From assembly GCA_001942045.1 (NCBI GenBank), contig MSTD01000007.1, positions 44,399-108,398 of the forward strand: 64,000 nt of DNA, written 5' to 3'. The position numbers were made by a program, and so were the translations under genes. Positions 34,070 through 42,492 of this stretch are shown here, in pieces. The first letter of the stretch is position 1; each line of letters starts with the position of its first letter. Source of the stretch: Mycolicibacterium porcinum (GTDB lineage: Bacteria; Actinomycetota; Actinomycetes; Mycobacteriales; Mycobacteriaceae). The notes under the pieces were generated by a model, which saw nothing but the letters and a program-made list of their open reading frames with translations, searched no databases and had not been told where the DNA came from.

Positions 34070-34969
34070 TCCACGGCTGGCCTGTCGCCTCGCCTGGTGC
34101 GCGATGTCGAGCATCGGCATCGTCATGAATCCGTGGATGCCACCGTCGAACGCGCACCGGGTGATCGGTACCCCGGCCGCCTCGAGGGCATCGGTGTATG
34201 CGATGCCCTCGTCCCGCAGCGGATCGTGGCCGGCGACCACCACGACAGCCGGTGGTAGCCCGTGAAGATCGCCGTGTAGCGGTGAGGCATAGGGGTTTTC
34301 GCGATCAGCGACGGCGGGGACGTACTGGTCCCAGTACCACTGCAATGCCGGTCGGGGGTTGTAGAACCCTTGCCCGAACAGCTGGTAGGACTCGGTGTCG
34401 AAATTCGCGCCGATCACCGGGTACAGCAGGAGTTGTGCCGCCAAGTCCGGTCCACCGCGATCACGGGCCATCAGCGTCGTCACGGCCGCGAGATTGCCGC
34501 CAGCGCTGTCGCCGCCCACCGCCACCCGGGCCGGGTCGGCTCCGAGATCGGCGGCGTGCTGTACGGCCCAGCAGGTGGCGACGTAGAGGTCTTCGGCAGC
34601 GGTGGGCCAGCGGTGCTCAGGGGCCAGCCGGTAGCCGACCGAAACCACCACGGCAGGAATGAGATTGGCCAGGTTGCGGCACAGTCCGTCGTGGCTGTCG
34701 AGGTCGCAGAACACGAACCCGCCACCATGGGCGTAGACCAGCATGGGAAGCGGTCCGGGCACATCGGGGCGGTAGATGCGGACGTCGATGCGGCCGTTGT
34801 CGACCGGCACCCGATCGTCGGCCACGGAGGCGACCGGCTCGGGCTGAGGATTTGCGACGAAGCGGGAGCGGATCGCCGCACGGGCTTGTGCGCCAGTCAT
34901 CGTGTGCACCGGAGGGAAGCCCGAATCCAGGGTTTCGATCAGGTCCGCGATCTGAGGATCGAGGGTCAT
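34046..34969 (-). CDS. Alpha/beta hydrolase, hormone-sensitive-lipase family esterase
   Basis: A 307-residue HSL-type esterase with HGGG (81-84), S155 in GDSAGG, D249 in GHDP and H279 in GIHG. The catalytic positions equal those of the esterase at 19379-20359, so the two are paralogues. The ATG at 34969 overlaps the IclR stop by four bases, so regulator and esterase form one transcript. The stop end overlaps that of the convergent oxidoreductase gene by 24 bases. It could hydrolyse an ester formed by a Baeyer-Villiger reaction. Confidence 0.87.
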   Translation of the reverse strand: MTLDPQIADLIETLDSGFPPVHTMTGAQARAAIRSRFVANPQPEPVASVADDRVPVDNGRIDVRIYRPDVPGPLPMLVYAHGGGFVFCDLDSHDGLCRNLANLIPAVVVSVGYRLAPEHRWPTAAEDLYVATCWAVQHAADLGADPARVAVGGDSAGGNLAAVTTLMARDRGGPDLAAQLLLYPVIGANFDTESYQLFGQGFYNPRPALQWYWDQYVPAVADRENPYASPLHGDLHGLPPAVVVVAGHDPLRDEGIAYTDALEAAGVPITRCAFDGGIHGFMTMPMLDIAHQARRQASRGLGELLGR

Positions 34970-35817
34970 GCGGGCAGCAGGGCGGTCGAGGCCCGCAGCC
35001 CGGTGGGGGCTGAGGCGGCGTTGGTGACGCGCAGCGGCCGCAGGGGTTGCAAAGTAGGTGCCACTTGCCGCGGACCGACTTCGGCGTTGCGCCAGATGCC
35101 CATCGCGGTCATCCGTACCGGCGCCGCCAACCTGTGGTCGAAGGTCATCCGGCTCATCGGGCCGCATACCGACACCGCCGCGACGGCGCCACCGATCGGA
35201 CCGATCGGCGCTGCGACACAACCGAATCCGGCCAGCGATTCCTCGCGCTCGAACGCCACCCCGTGTGCGCGGACCTTGGACAACTCGGTGACCAGCTGCC
35301 GCTCAGTGCTGATCGAGAACCGTGTCTTACGTTCGGTGAGGTCGACCTCGGCCGACGGATTGTCGGCCAGGATCGCCTTGCCGACCGCCGTACAGTGCGC
35401 GGGTTGGCGCCCCCCGATTCGGGTCGGGATGGCTGCCACCATCTGGTCCCCGATCTTCTCCAGGTACACCACATCGGAACCGTCGAGCACCGCGAGGTGC
35501 ACAACCAGTCCGGTGGCCCGGTGCAGATCACGGAGCAAGGGAATCGCCGCTTGATGGATACGGTCTTGATGCAGGGCCAGTGAGCCCAGCTCGACAAGCC
35601 GCATGCCCAGCTCGTAGTCGCGGCCGTCGCGGCGCAGCCACCGTAGGTGGACGAGGCGTTCAAGGATCCGGTGGGCCGACGAACGCGGCAGCCCGGTGCG
35701 CCGCACGATCTCGGCCAACGTCAGCCGGCCCGGCCCGTCAAAGACATCGAGAACCAGCGAAACCCGGTCAATGACGGCGCTGGGCGTCTCGCCGGCCTTC
35801 TCGACAGCCATTGTCAT
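34966..35817 (-). CDS. IclR-family transcriptional regulator
   Basis: A 283-residue IclR protein: winged helix-turn-helix (about 10-75) with LTLAEIVRRTGLPRSSAHRIL (ends LTLAEIV and SSAHRIL), then the effector domain with HLAVLDGSDVVYLEKIG and AHCTAVGKAILA. The ATG at 35817 follows GGGAGG; ATGs at 35811 and 35841 are alternatives. A 31-bp perfect palindrome lies 32-62 bases upstream and is the obvious operator. It is cotranscribed with the HSL esterase and is homologous to the IclR at 46287-47138. Confidence 0.87.
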   Translation of the reverse strand: MTMAVEKAGETPSAVIDRVSLVLDVFDGPGRLTLAEIVRRTGLPRSSAHRILERLVHLRWLRRDGRDYELGMRLVELGSLALHQDRIHQAAIPLLRDLHRATGLVVHLAVLDGSDVVYLEKIGDQMVAAIPTRIGGRQPAHCTAVGKAILADNPSAEVDLTERKTRFSISTERQLVTELSKVRAHGVAFEREESLAGFGCVAAPIGPIGGAVAAVSVCGPMSRMTFDHRLAAPVRMTAMGIWRNAEVGPRQVAPTLQPLRPLRVTNAASAPTGLRASTALLPA

Positions 35818-35848
35818 GAGGACCTCCCACTCTGGAGTCATGTGCCCG

Positions 35849-35879
35849 ACAGGCATATGACTATTAGTCATATGCCTGT
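35849..35879. promoter_or_regulatory. 31-bp perfect palindrome, likely IclR operator
   Basis: Arms of 15 bases, ACAGGCATATGACTA and its reverse complement, flank a single central T. The element is AT-rich in a GC-rich genome and lies just upstream of the iclR start, so it probably overlaps the promoter and mediates autoregulation. A role as a stem-loop RNA is less likely because there is no U-tract. Confidence 0.75.
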
Positions 35880-35937
35880 TTGTAGCATATTTGTGTGGGT
35901 GCTGTCACATGAACTGTCGAATGCGATCCGGGGCATG

Positions 35938-35966
35938 AAAAACCCCCGCCGCGGAGCGGCGGGGGT
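35938..35966 (-). terminator. Intrinsic terminator of the hsaA-hsaC-dehydrogenase operon
   Basis: On the minus strand an 11-bp perfect stem (ACCCCCGCCGC / GCGGCGGGGGT, 35942-35952 with 35956-35966) with a 3-base loop is followed by a run of five T (35938-35942). It lies 40 bases past the stop of the flavoprotein gene. Confidence 0.85.
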
Positions 35967-36005
35967 CGATGGGTCTGACAATGCCGGTAAGCCCGTGAGC
36001 AGCGG

Positions 36006-37472
36006 CTACGCCTGAGAAGCGGCCCGTCCGGCCCGACGACCGTAGAAGCTGCCGTCGCCAAGGGATACCCCGCTGGCATATCCCCAGGCGGCCAGGCCGG
36101 CGGTGCAGCGCCCGGCTGCGAACAGTCCCGGGATCGGCTCGCCGCTGACGTGCAGCACCTCGGCGTCGAGAGTCGTGTGCAGACCACCGAGGGTGAAGCC
36201 GCCGGTGCTCTCCCTCAGGTCGATGGCGCCCACCGGAGACTTGATCGGCTTGAGCCACTGAGCTTTCTTGTGCAGCAGTGGATCCTCGCCGCGGGCAGCG
36301 CCTTCGTTGTAGGCATCGACGGTGGCCTGCAACGAGGTCGGCGGAAGCCCGATTTCGGCCTCCAGATCGGCGACGGTGTCGGCCACCCACGTCGGCGGCC
36401 GAAGCATCAGCTGTGGTGTCAGGGAGGCCATCGCCTCATCTTGGGCATCGCCGTCGATGATCAGGTAGGCGGTGTTGTTCTGGTGGTACAACGTCAGCTG
36501 GCCGGCCCGGCCGGGATAGGTGTCCTCGGCGACATAGCGCTGACCACGCTCGTTCACCAGGATCCCGCGCACCAACTGTTGAGGGTCGATGAAAAGGGCG
36601 ACCTCGGTGGCGTCCATATGGGCCAGATCGGCGCCGAGCGCCTGTGCCATCCGGATGGCCTGCCCGTCGTGCTGCTCGATCGAGGCGGCCGGCCGGCCGG
36701 CGATCCGCGGGGCATAACGAGCCACCATGGCTTCGTTGTAGGCGAAACTTCCGGTGGCCAACACCACCCCTCGTCGGGCCCGGATGTCCATCGTGGTGCC
36801 ATAGCGCCGGGTCCGGATCCCGACGACTCGGCCGTCCGACTCCACGATCAAGGCCTGCACGCGCACGTCATACAGCGACCGTGCCCCGGCCGCGGTGGCG
36901 GTGTCGACCAGGCCCTTCATCAGCATGTACCCCGCGCTGGACTCGCCCTGCTTCTTGTTCTGCATCTGTGGCACGTGTCCGCGCGGAGCCGGCGCGGCGA
37001 TGGTGTTGAACGGGTACGAGTTCTCCCCGCCGCTGTACATGAGCCCCTGGTCACCCATCGGCTCCCAGCCGGGCTCTCCGAAGAACTCGGCTTTGAAGGG
37101 CACCCCGCAGCTCACCAGCCAGTTGAAGTGCGCGACGCTTCCCTCGCAGTAATCGGCGATGCGCTGCGAATCTGCGCCCGGTCCCATGGCTACATTGAGG
37201 AAGGCGGCCATGTTGTCGACGGAATCCTCAAATCCGCAGGCTTTTTGGAGATCGGTGCCCCCGCCGAGATAGATGAAGCCACCGGCCATGGAGGCGGCGC
37301 CGCCCCACGAGCCGGTGCGTTCGAGCACCAGTACGTCGGCCCCGGCGCGAGTCGCCTCCACCGCAGCGGCCGCGCCGGCAACGCCGTAACCGGCGATCAC
37401 CACGTCGGCTTCGTCCGCCCACTCGGTGACCTCGCTGATGGGGATCGGCCGGATGTCGTCGGCGAGTGTCAC
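36006..37472 (-). CDS. 3-ketosteroid delta-4(5alpha)-dehydrogenase-like flavoprotein
   Basis: A 488-residue FAD dehydrogenase of the fumarate-reductase/KstD fold: GYGVAGAAAAVEATRAGA, then GGAASMAGGF. Counting from the GTG at 37472, Tyr319 (EDTY), Tyr465 and Ser467 (WGYASG) fall almost exactly where the Rhodococcus delta-4(5alpha)-KSTD has its catalytic Tyr319, Tyr466 and Ser468. That enzyme introduces the 4,5 double bond into 5alpha-3-ketosteroids. The GTG overlaps the hsaC stop by four bases. It is the last gene of this operon and is followed by a strong terminator. A related substrate other than a steroid is possible. Confidence 0.83.
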   Translation of the reverse strand: MTLADDIRPIPISEVTEWADEADVVIAGYGVAGAAAAVEATRAGADVLVLERTGSWGGAASMAGGFIYLGGGTDLQKACGFEDSVDNMAAFLNVAMGPGADSQRIADYCEGSVAHFNWLVSCGVPFKAEFFGEPGWEPMGDQGLMYSGGENSYPFNTIAAPAPRGHVPQMQNKKQGESSAGYMLMKGLVDTATAAGARSLYDVRVQALIVESDGRVVGIRTRRYGTTMDIRARRGVVLATGSFAYNEAMVARYAPRIAGRPAASIEQHDGQAIRMAQALGADLAHMDATEVALFIDPQQLVRGILVNERGQRYVAEDTYPGRAGQLTLYHQNNTAYLIIDGDAQDEAMASLTPQLMLRPPTWVADTVADLEAEIGLPPTSLQATVDAYNEGAARGEDPLLHKKAQWLKPIKSPVGAIDLRESTGGFTLGGLHTTLDAEVLHVSGEPIPGLFAAGRCTAGLAAWGYASGVSLGDGSFYGRRAGRAASQA

Positions 37473-38377
37473 GGCTGCATAGCCTTCGGTAGATCGGTTA
37501 CCCACTGGTGGCCCCAGTAGCTGTCGGCGGTGATTTCCTCAGCGGTGTAATAGGTTTCGTCGACGCGCATGCCGTCGGTGCCGAACTCGATGTCCCAGTC
37601 GCCGGGGGCGCGGACATAGAAGGACACCATCTTGTCGTTGGTGTGGCGGCCCAAGGTGGACGACAGTTGGAAGCCTTCGGCATTGACCCGGTCCAGGGCC
37701 TGGCCCACCGCATCGAGGGTGTCGACCTCGACCATGAGGTGGATCAACCCCGGGTCGCGCAGTGTCTGTGCGGGGCAGATCGCAAGGCTGTGATGCCGCT
37801 GGTTGACTCCCATGAATCGCACCCGGACGGGCCCGAACTCGGGCGGCACGGGCACGCGGAAGGCGCCGCGCGACTTGAAACCTAGTACCTGCGTGTAAAA
37901 CTCGAATAATCCGTTGACGTCGAGTGCGGGCAGCACTACGTGTCCCAGGCCCTGCTCGCCGGTGACGAACTTCGCACCGTGCGTTGTGATGACGGGGGAA
38001 TGGTCGAGGACCGCGCCGTGGAACACCTCCAGAGCGGTGCCGGCCGGATCCTCGAAGGCAATGACTTCCTCGACCCGACGCGCATCGGCCTCGTCGAGAG
38101 AGAGCTGCTTGAACGGCACTCCCGCGGCATCGAGAGCAGCCTTGACCTGCTCAAGGTCCGCGTGGTCTCGCACCTCCCAGCCGACGGTCAGGATCTTGTC
38201 GACGTCGCCGGGCACGACGATGATGCGGGCGGCGCGCTCGTCCATCCGTAGATACAGCGCGGACTCGTCGGGCCCATTGCCTTTCGCAAAGCCCAGCACA
38301 TCGAAGGCGAACTGCCGCCAACGTTCGATGTCGGAGGCGGCAACGGTGACGTAGCCCAGGCTCTTGATCAGTCCCAT
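37469..38377 (-). CDS. hsaC: Extradiol catechol dioxygenase, HsaC-like
   Basis: A 302-residue type I extradiol dioxygenase with two vicinal-oxygen-chelate domains. Iron ligands H146, H213 and E264, and second-shell residues H195/H196 and Y254, match BphC/HsaC. HsaC cleaves the catecholic ring A of 3,4-DHSA to the substrate of HsaD. It lies 13 bases after hsaA and overlaps the downstream flavoprotein by four bases. Bicyclic or biphenyl catechols are alternative substrates. Confidence 0.9.
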   Translation of the reverse strand: MGLIKSLGYVTVAASDIERWRQFAFDVLGFAKGNGPDESALYLRMDERAARIIVVPGDVDKILTVGWEVRDHADLEQVKAALDAAGVPFKQLSLDEADARRVEEVIAFEDPAGTALEVFHGAVLDHSPVITTHGAKFVTGEQGLGHVVLPALDVNGLFEFYTQVLGFKSRGAFRVPVPPEFGPVRVRFMGVNQRHHSLAICPAQTLRDPGLIHLMVEVDTLDAVGQALDRVNAEGFQLSSTLGRHTNDKMVSFYVRAPGDWDIEFGTDGMRVDETYYTAEEITADSYWGHQWVTDLPKAMQP

Positions 38378-38390
38378 ATGAAGTGCCCTC

Positions 38391-39581
38391 TCAGATCATC
38401 GCCCGCAGCGGGCCCTGCGGGTCCACACCCAACGAGCTCAGGGCCGAAGCGTGATAGACCGTGCCCGGAACGTGGATCGCATGCGCCTGGCCGACGTGTA
38501 CATCGCGCCAATATCGTTGCAGCGGTTTGTCCATCCGGGCGGCGTTGCCGCCGCAGCGGGCGAAGATCTCGTCGACGGCCGACACCGCGCGCCACACCGC
38601 ACGCACCTGGGTCCGGCGCCCGGCGGCGCGATCCTCAAAGGACACTTCGTCGCCCGAGTCGACGATGTCGTAGATGCGGTCGGCGTTGGCCAACAACTCC
38701 TGCCGCGCGGCGTTGATGTCGGCCGCGGCCTCGCCGATCGCGTACATCACGTAGGGGTCGTCCTTGATTGCCACACCGCTCGAGTTCACCCGCTCACGCT
38801 GGTAGCCGAGTGCGGCCGCCAGCGCGCCCTCGGCGATGCCGATGGTGGCCGCGCTGATACCGAGCGGGAACATCGTCGACCAGGGCATCAGGTACAGGGT
38901 GTCGGTCATCCCGGCTTCCCGCTGGGCCGTGCCGTCCATCACCTTCGTCGCGTCCATGGTCCGGTAGGACGGTACGAAGGCATCCTTGACGATGACGTCC
39001 TTGGACCCGGTTCCGCGCAACCCCACCACATTCCACGAGTCCTCGACGATCTCGTAGTCCTTGCGCGGCAGGATCATGTGCAACATCTGCGGCGGCATCA
39101 ACGGTTTACCGTCGGCATCGCCGAGCATCGCGCCCAGGAAAATCCAATCACAGTGGTCGGTGCCCGAGCTGAACTGCCAGCGGCCGTTGAAGATGTAGCC
39201 GCCGGCTCCCCCTTCAATGGGCTTGGCCACTCCCTGCGGAGCGTAGGGAGAAGCGACCCAGGTGTCCACATCGTCGGCCCAGATCTCCGCCGCGACCCTG
39301 GGATCGGCGTAGGCGAGCTGGTAGGGGTGCACGCCCACCACACCGTTGATCCAGCCGGCCGACGGATCCAGCGCCGCAGTGGCCATGACGGTCTCGGCGA
39401 ACTCGCGCGGATGGACCTCCAAGCCGCCGTGTGCTTTCGGTTGCAGGAGGCGGATATTGCCCGCCGCCTTCATCATCTTGACGGTCTCGTCGGTGAGCTT
39501 GCCGATCTTCTCGGCTTCGGCGCCCTGGTTGCGCAGCTGTTCGGCGAGGTCGTGCACCCGGTCGATTACGCGCTCAGTCAT
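38391..39581 (-). CDS. hsaA: Flavin-dependent hydroxylase oxygenase, HsaA-like
   Basis: A 396-residue group D flavin monooxygenase (acyl-CoA dehydrogenase fold), the length of HsaA. Visible features are PKAHGGLEVHPREF, FNGRWQFSSGTDHCDW, GTGSKDVIV and a C-terminal segment with ARCGGNAARMDKPLQRYWRD (ends ARCGGNA and LQRYWRD). HsaA hydroxylates the phenolic ring of 3-HSA with reduced FMN from HsaB, giving the catechol that HsaC cleaves. The next gene is hsaC, 13 bases on. The likely reductase partner is at 9877-10413. Confidence 0.9.
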   Translation of the reverse strand: MTERVIDRVHDLAEQLRNQGAEAEKIGKLTDETVKMMKAAGNIRLLQPKAHGGLEVHPREFAETVMATAALDPSAGWINGVVGVHPYQLAYADPRVAAEIWADDVDTWVASPYAPQGVAKPIEGGAGGYIFNGRWQFSSGTDHCDWIFLGAMLGDADGKPLMPPQMLHMILPRKDYEIVEDSWNVVGLRGTGSKDVIVKDAFVPSYRTMDATKVMDGTAQREAGMTDTLYLMPWSTMFPLGISAATIGIAEGALAAALGYQRERVNSSGVAIKDDPYVMYAIGEAAADINAARQELLANADRIYDIVDSGDEVSFEDRAAGRRTQVRAVWRAVSAVDEIFARCGGNAARMDKPLQRYWRDVHVGQAHAIHVPGTVYHASALSSLGVDPQGPLRAMI

Positions 39582-39681
39582 TGTTCGGTCCTATCGTCGA
39601 GGGCTGTACTGATGGTGTACCGCTTTGATACCGATGGCGGGGCCTAATCCCGGTCAGTGGAAATGTGCCGACCACACCGGC

Positions 39682-40746
39682 TCAGAACTCGATGTGGATG
39701 TCATCGGAGACGGGCCGGGCCTGGCAGCCGAGGATGACGCCGTCGGCGAGGTCCTCGGGTTCCAGGATGTCGCAGTTGGCCATGTCCACATCGCCACGCA
39801 CCACCATGGCCGCACAGGATCCGCACTGGCCTTCTCTGCAGGAGTAGGGCACGTCGACGCCGAAGCTGATCAAGGCGTCGACCAGCGTCGCGCGCCGGGG
39901 CCACCGAAGGCGGTGACTCTCTCCGTCCAGGTCGACCTGGAGCGCGACGGCGTCACCGTCGTCAGAATCGATTGCCGCTGAGGGGATGTCATCCGCAAAC
40001 GGATCGCCGGACAGGGATTGGAACACTTCGAGGTGAACCCGCTCTCGTGGCAGACCGGCCTCAGCGAGCGTCTCCTTGATCACCGACATGAACGGTGCGG
40101 GACCACAGACGAAGGACTCGAAACCCGTCGACCCGGCAAATACGGTCCGCGCGAATCCGCTCAACTGGGCCCGGGTGGGCAGGCCCTGGATCGATTCCAG
40201 CCAGTGCAGGACCGTGAGGCGGCCCGCGTAGCGCGCAGCAAGTTCGCGCAGTTCGCCGGCGAAGATCACTGAGCGTTCGTCCCGATTGGCGTAGCACAGG
40301 ACCACCCGTCCGGTCCCTGCCGACAACACCGATTTCAGGATCGACATCACCGGCGTGATACCGCTACCTGCCGCCCACAGCAGGAAGTCGGCGTCGAGGG
40401 TGGCCGGAGTGAACACACCCGATGGGGGCAGGACTTCAATGGTGTCACCAGCAGTGATGTTGTCGCACAACCAATTCGAGGCGTACCCGTCTGCGGTGCG
40501 CTTGATGGTCACCTTTGGTGCAGGGTCGGTGTACGGCGAGCTTGCCAGCGAATAGCAGCGGGCGACGGATCCGGTCAGCTCGCTGGGGACCCGCAGTGTC
40601 AAGAACTGCCCGGGCAGATAGGAGAACCGCTCACGCTGGTCCTCGGGGATCGTGAAGACCAGCGAACGGGCATCGGGGCTTTCATCGATGACGTCAGCCA
40701 CCGTGACAAGAACACCACGGCTGGTCTGAATGCTCGCATCGGTCAT
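39682..40746 (-). CDS. kshB: Ferredoxin-NAD(P) reductase-like electron-transfer protein, KshB-like
   Basis: A 354-residue iron-sulfur flavoprotein: FAD domain with RCYSLASS (63-70), NAD domain with GSGITP (127-132) and CGPAPFM (214-220), and a C-terminal plant-type 2Fe-2S domain with C303, C308, C311 and C341. The order matches KshB/HmpX/PaaE reductases that supply KshA. It is the first gene of the minus-strand set; a 100-bp gap separates it from hsaA, so hsaA may have its own promoter. It probably reduces the KshA-like oxygenase at 13026. Confidence 0.88.
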   Translation of the reverse strand: MTDASIQTSRGVLVTVADVIDESPDARSLVFTIPEDQRERFSYLPGQFLTLRVPSELTGSVARCYSLASSPYTDPAPKVTIKRTADGYASNWLCDNITAGDTIEVLPPSGVFTPATLDADFLLWAAGSGITPVMSILKSVLSAGTGRVVLCYANRDERSVIFAGELRELAARYAGRLTVLHWLESIQGLPTRAQLSGFARTVFAGSTGFESFVCGPAPFMSVIKETLAEAGLPRERVHLEVFQSLSGDPFADDIPSAAIDSDDGDAVALQVDLDGESHRLRWPRRATLVDALISFGVDVPYSCREGQCGSCAAMVVRGDVDMANCDILEPEDLADGVILGCQARPVSDDIHIEF

Positions 40747-40822
40747 GGGCCGAGATTCTGGCGCTAGGAGCCCATGGCGCCAACCCGTCAGTTCCGGTGG
40801 TCGGGACGTCGGGTCTGTCCGT

Positions 40823-40833
40823 CCGGTGACCGG
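40823..40833. promoter_or_regulatory. Palindrome CCGGTGACCGG between kshB and the second BVMO operon
   Basis: An 11-bp palindrome around a central G in the 132-bp divergent promoter region, with a degenerate copy (CCGGTGGTCGGGA) at 40794-40806. GTCGGGACG is also repeated directly at 40800-40808 and 40851-40859. It shares its core with 16259-16275 and 21747-21759. Confidence 0.5.
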
Positions 40834-40865
40834 GAACTTCGAAGGTCAACGTCGGGACGGACGCC

Positions 40866-40871
40866 TACCGT
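40866..40871 (+). promoter_or_regulatory. -10 element TACCGT, probable leaderless promoter of the second BVMO operon
   Basis: TACCGT fits TANNNT and ends seven bases before the GTG at 40879, which lacks a Shine-Dalgarno site. The transcript would start at the first base of the coding sequence. Confidence 0.5.
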
Positions 40872-40878
40872 ACGCCGT

Positions 40879-42492
40879 GTGAGCAGTGGATCGAAGAGCG
40901 TTGTGGATGTGGTGGTGGTCGGCGCGGGCTTCGGTGGCCTGTACGCGCTGCACAAGTTCCGGTCGCAGGGAATGTCGGTGCGGGTCTTTGAGGCCGCGCC
41001 TGAAGTGGGTGGCACCTGGTACTTCAACCGCTACCCCGGCGCCCGGTGCGACGTCGAGAGTGTGGACTACTGCTACTCGTTCTCCGAAGAGCTCCAACAA
41101 GAGTGGACGTGGACCGAGAAGTACGCCACGCAAGGAGAGATTCTCCGATACATCAACTGGGTCGCCGACAAGCTCGACCTACGCCGGGACGTCACCTTCG
41201 AGACCAGGGTGACTGCGGCGGTACTCGACGAGCAGAGGCTGCGCTGGCGCATCACCACCGACACGGGCGAAACTGTCGACGCGAGGTTCGTGGTGATGGC
41301 CACCGGCCCGCTGTCGGCGGCCATGACACCCGACTTTCCGGGTCTGGATACCTTCGGCGGGGAGGTCTACCACACCGCCCACTGGCCGCATGAGGATGTG
41401 GATTTCACCGGAAAGCGCGTCGCTGTGATCGGCACCGGATCGTCAGGAATACAGTCGATTCCGATCATCGCTGAACAGGCCGAACAGCTCTACGTGTTTC
41501 AGCGGACGCCCAACTACAGTGTGCCGGCGGGTAACCGGCTGCTGACTGCCGACGAGATTGCCGATATCAAGGCCAACTACGCCGAGCGCCGCCGGATGTC
41601 CTGGCGGAGCGGCGGCGGTTCGCCGCATGTGCCGCACCCCAAGCTGACCATGGACGCTACGCCCGAGGAACGGGAGCAGGCGTTCGAAAAGCGTTGGGCA
41701 CTGGGCGGAGTGCTGTTCTCGAAGACTTTCAGCGACCAGATGATCTCGCTGGAGGCCAACGAAGAAGCTCGTAAGTTCTACGAGACCAAGATTCGTGCCG
41801 TGATCGATGATCCGAACGTGGCCGAATTGCTGATACCCGACGATCATCCGATCGGCACGAAGCGGATCTGCACCGACACCAATTACTTTCAGACGTTCAA
41901 CCGGAGCAATGTCCGGCTGGTCAGCGTCCGCAACACTCCCATCGAGTCGATCGATGACACCGGAATCAACACCTCCGACGCGCATTACGACATCGATGCG
42001 TTGGTGCTGGCCACCGGATTCGACGCGATGACCGGCACGCTGGCCAAGATCGACATCGTGGGCCGCGGCGGCGAGAAGCTGGTCGACGACTGGGCGCACG
42101 GGCCGCGCACCTATCTCGGACTGGGCACCGACGGCTTCCCCAACCTGTTTCTGGTATCGGGTCCCGGGGCGCCGGCTGTGTTGGCGAACATGGTGTTGCA
42201 TGCCGAAGCGCATGTGAACTGGATCGCCGATGCCATCGACTATCTGGACCGTCATGGCTACGCCGCGATCGAGCCCACACCCGAGGCCGTGAACAGCTGG
42301 ATCACCGAGTGCGCACAACGGGCCGAAGCGACGCTGTTCACCAGAGCGAACTCGTGGTACATGGGTGCCAACGTGCCCGGCAAGCCTCGGATGTTCATGC
42401 TGTTCATCGGGGGCTTCGGGGTGTACCTCGAGATCTGTGACGATGTCGCGGCGGCCGGGTACAAGGGATTCGATCTGCTGAAGGTGCGGTAG
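40879..42492 (+). CDS. Type I Baeyer-Villiger monooxygenase (cyclohexanone/steroid-monooxygenase type)
   Basis: A 537-residue FAD/NADPH monooxygenase with GAGFGGL at 15-21, the Baeyer-Villiger fingerprint FGGEVYHTAHWP at 159-170 and the NADPH motif GTGSSG. Length and layout match CHMO, CPDMO and steroid monooxygenases. It inserts oxygen beside a ring ketone to give a lactone. The GTG at 40879 fits a leaderless start. It leads a six-gene operon with two SDRs, an F420-type oxidoreductase, an NTF2-fold protein and a Dabb-like protein. Confidence 0.9.
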   Translation: MSSGSKSVVDVVVVGAGFGGLYALHKFRSQGMSVRVFEAAPEVGGTWYFNRYPGARCDVESVDYCYSFSEELQQEWTWTEKYATQGEILRYINWVADKLDLRRDVTFETRVTAAVLDEQRLRWRITTDTGETVDARFVVMATGPLSAAMTPDFPGLDTFGGEVYHTAHWPHEDVDFTGKRVAVIGTGSSGIQSIPIIAEQAEQLYVFQRTPNYSVPAGNRLLTADEIADIKANYAERRRMSWRSGGGSPHVPHPKLTMDATPEEREQAFEKRWALGGVLFSKTFSDQMISLEANEEARKFYETKIRAVIDDPNVAELLIPDDHPIGTKRICTDTNYFQTFNRSNVRLVSVRNTPIESIDDTGINTSDAHYDIDALVLATGFDAMTGTLAKIDIVGRGGEKLVDDWAHGPRTYLGLGTDGFPNLFLVSGPGAPAVLANMVLHAEAHVNWIADAIDYLDRHGYAAIEPTPEAVNSWITECAQRAEATLFTRANSWYMGANVPGKPRMFMLFIGGFGVYLEICDDVAAAGYKGFDLLKVR

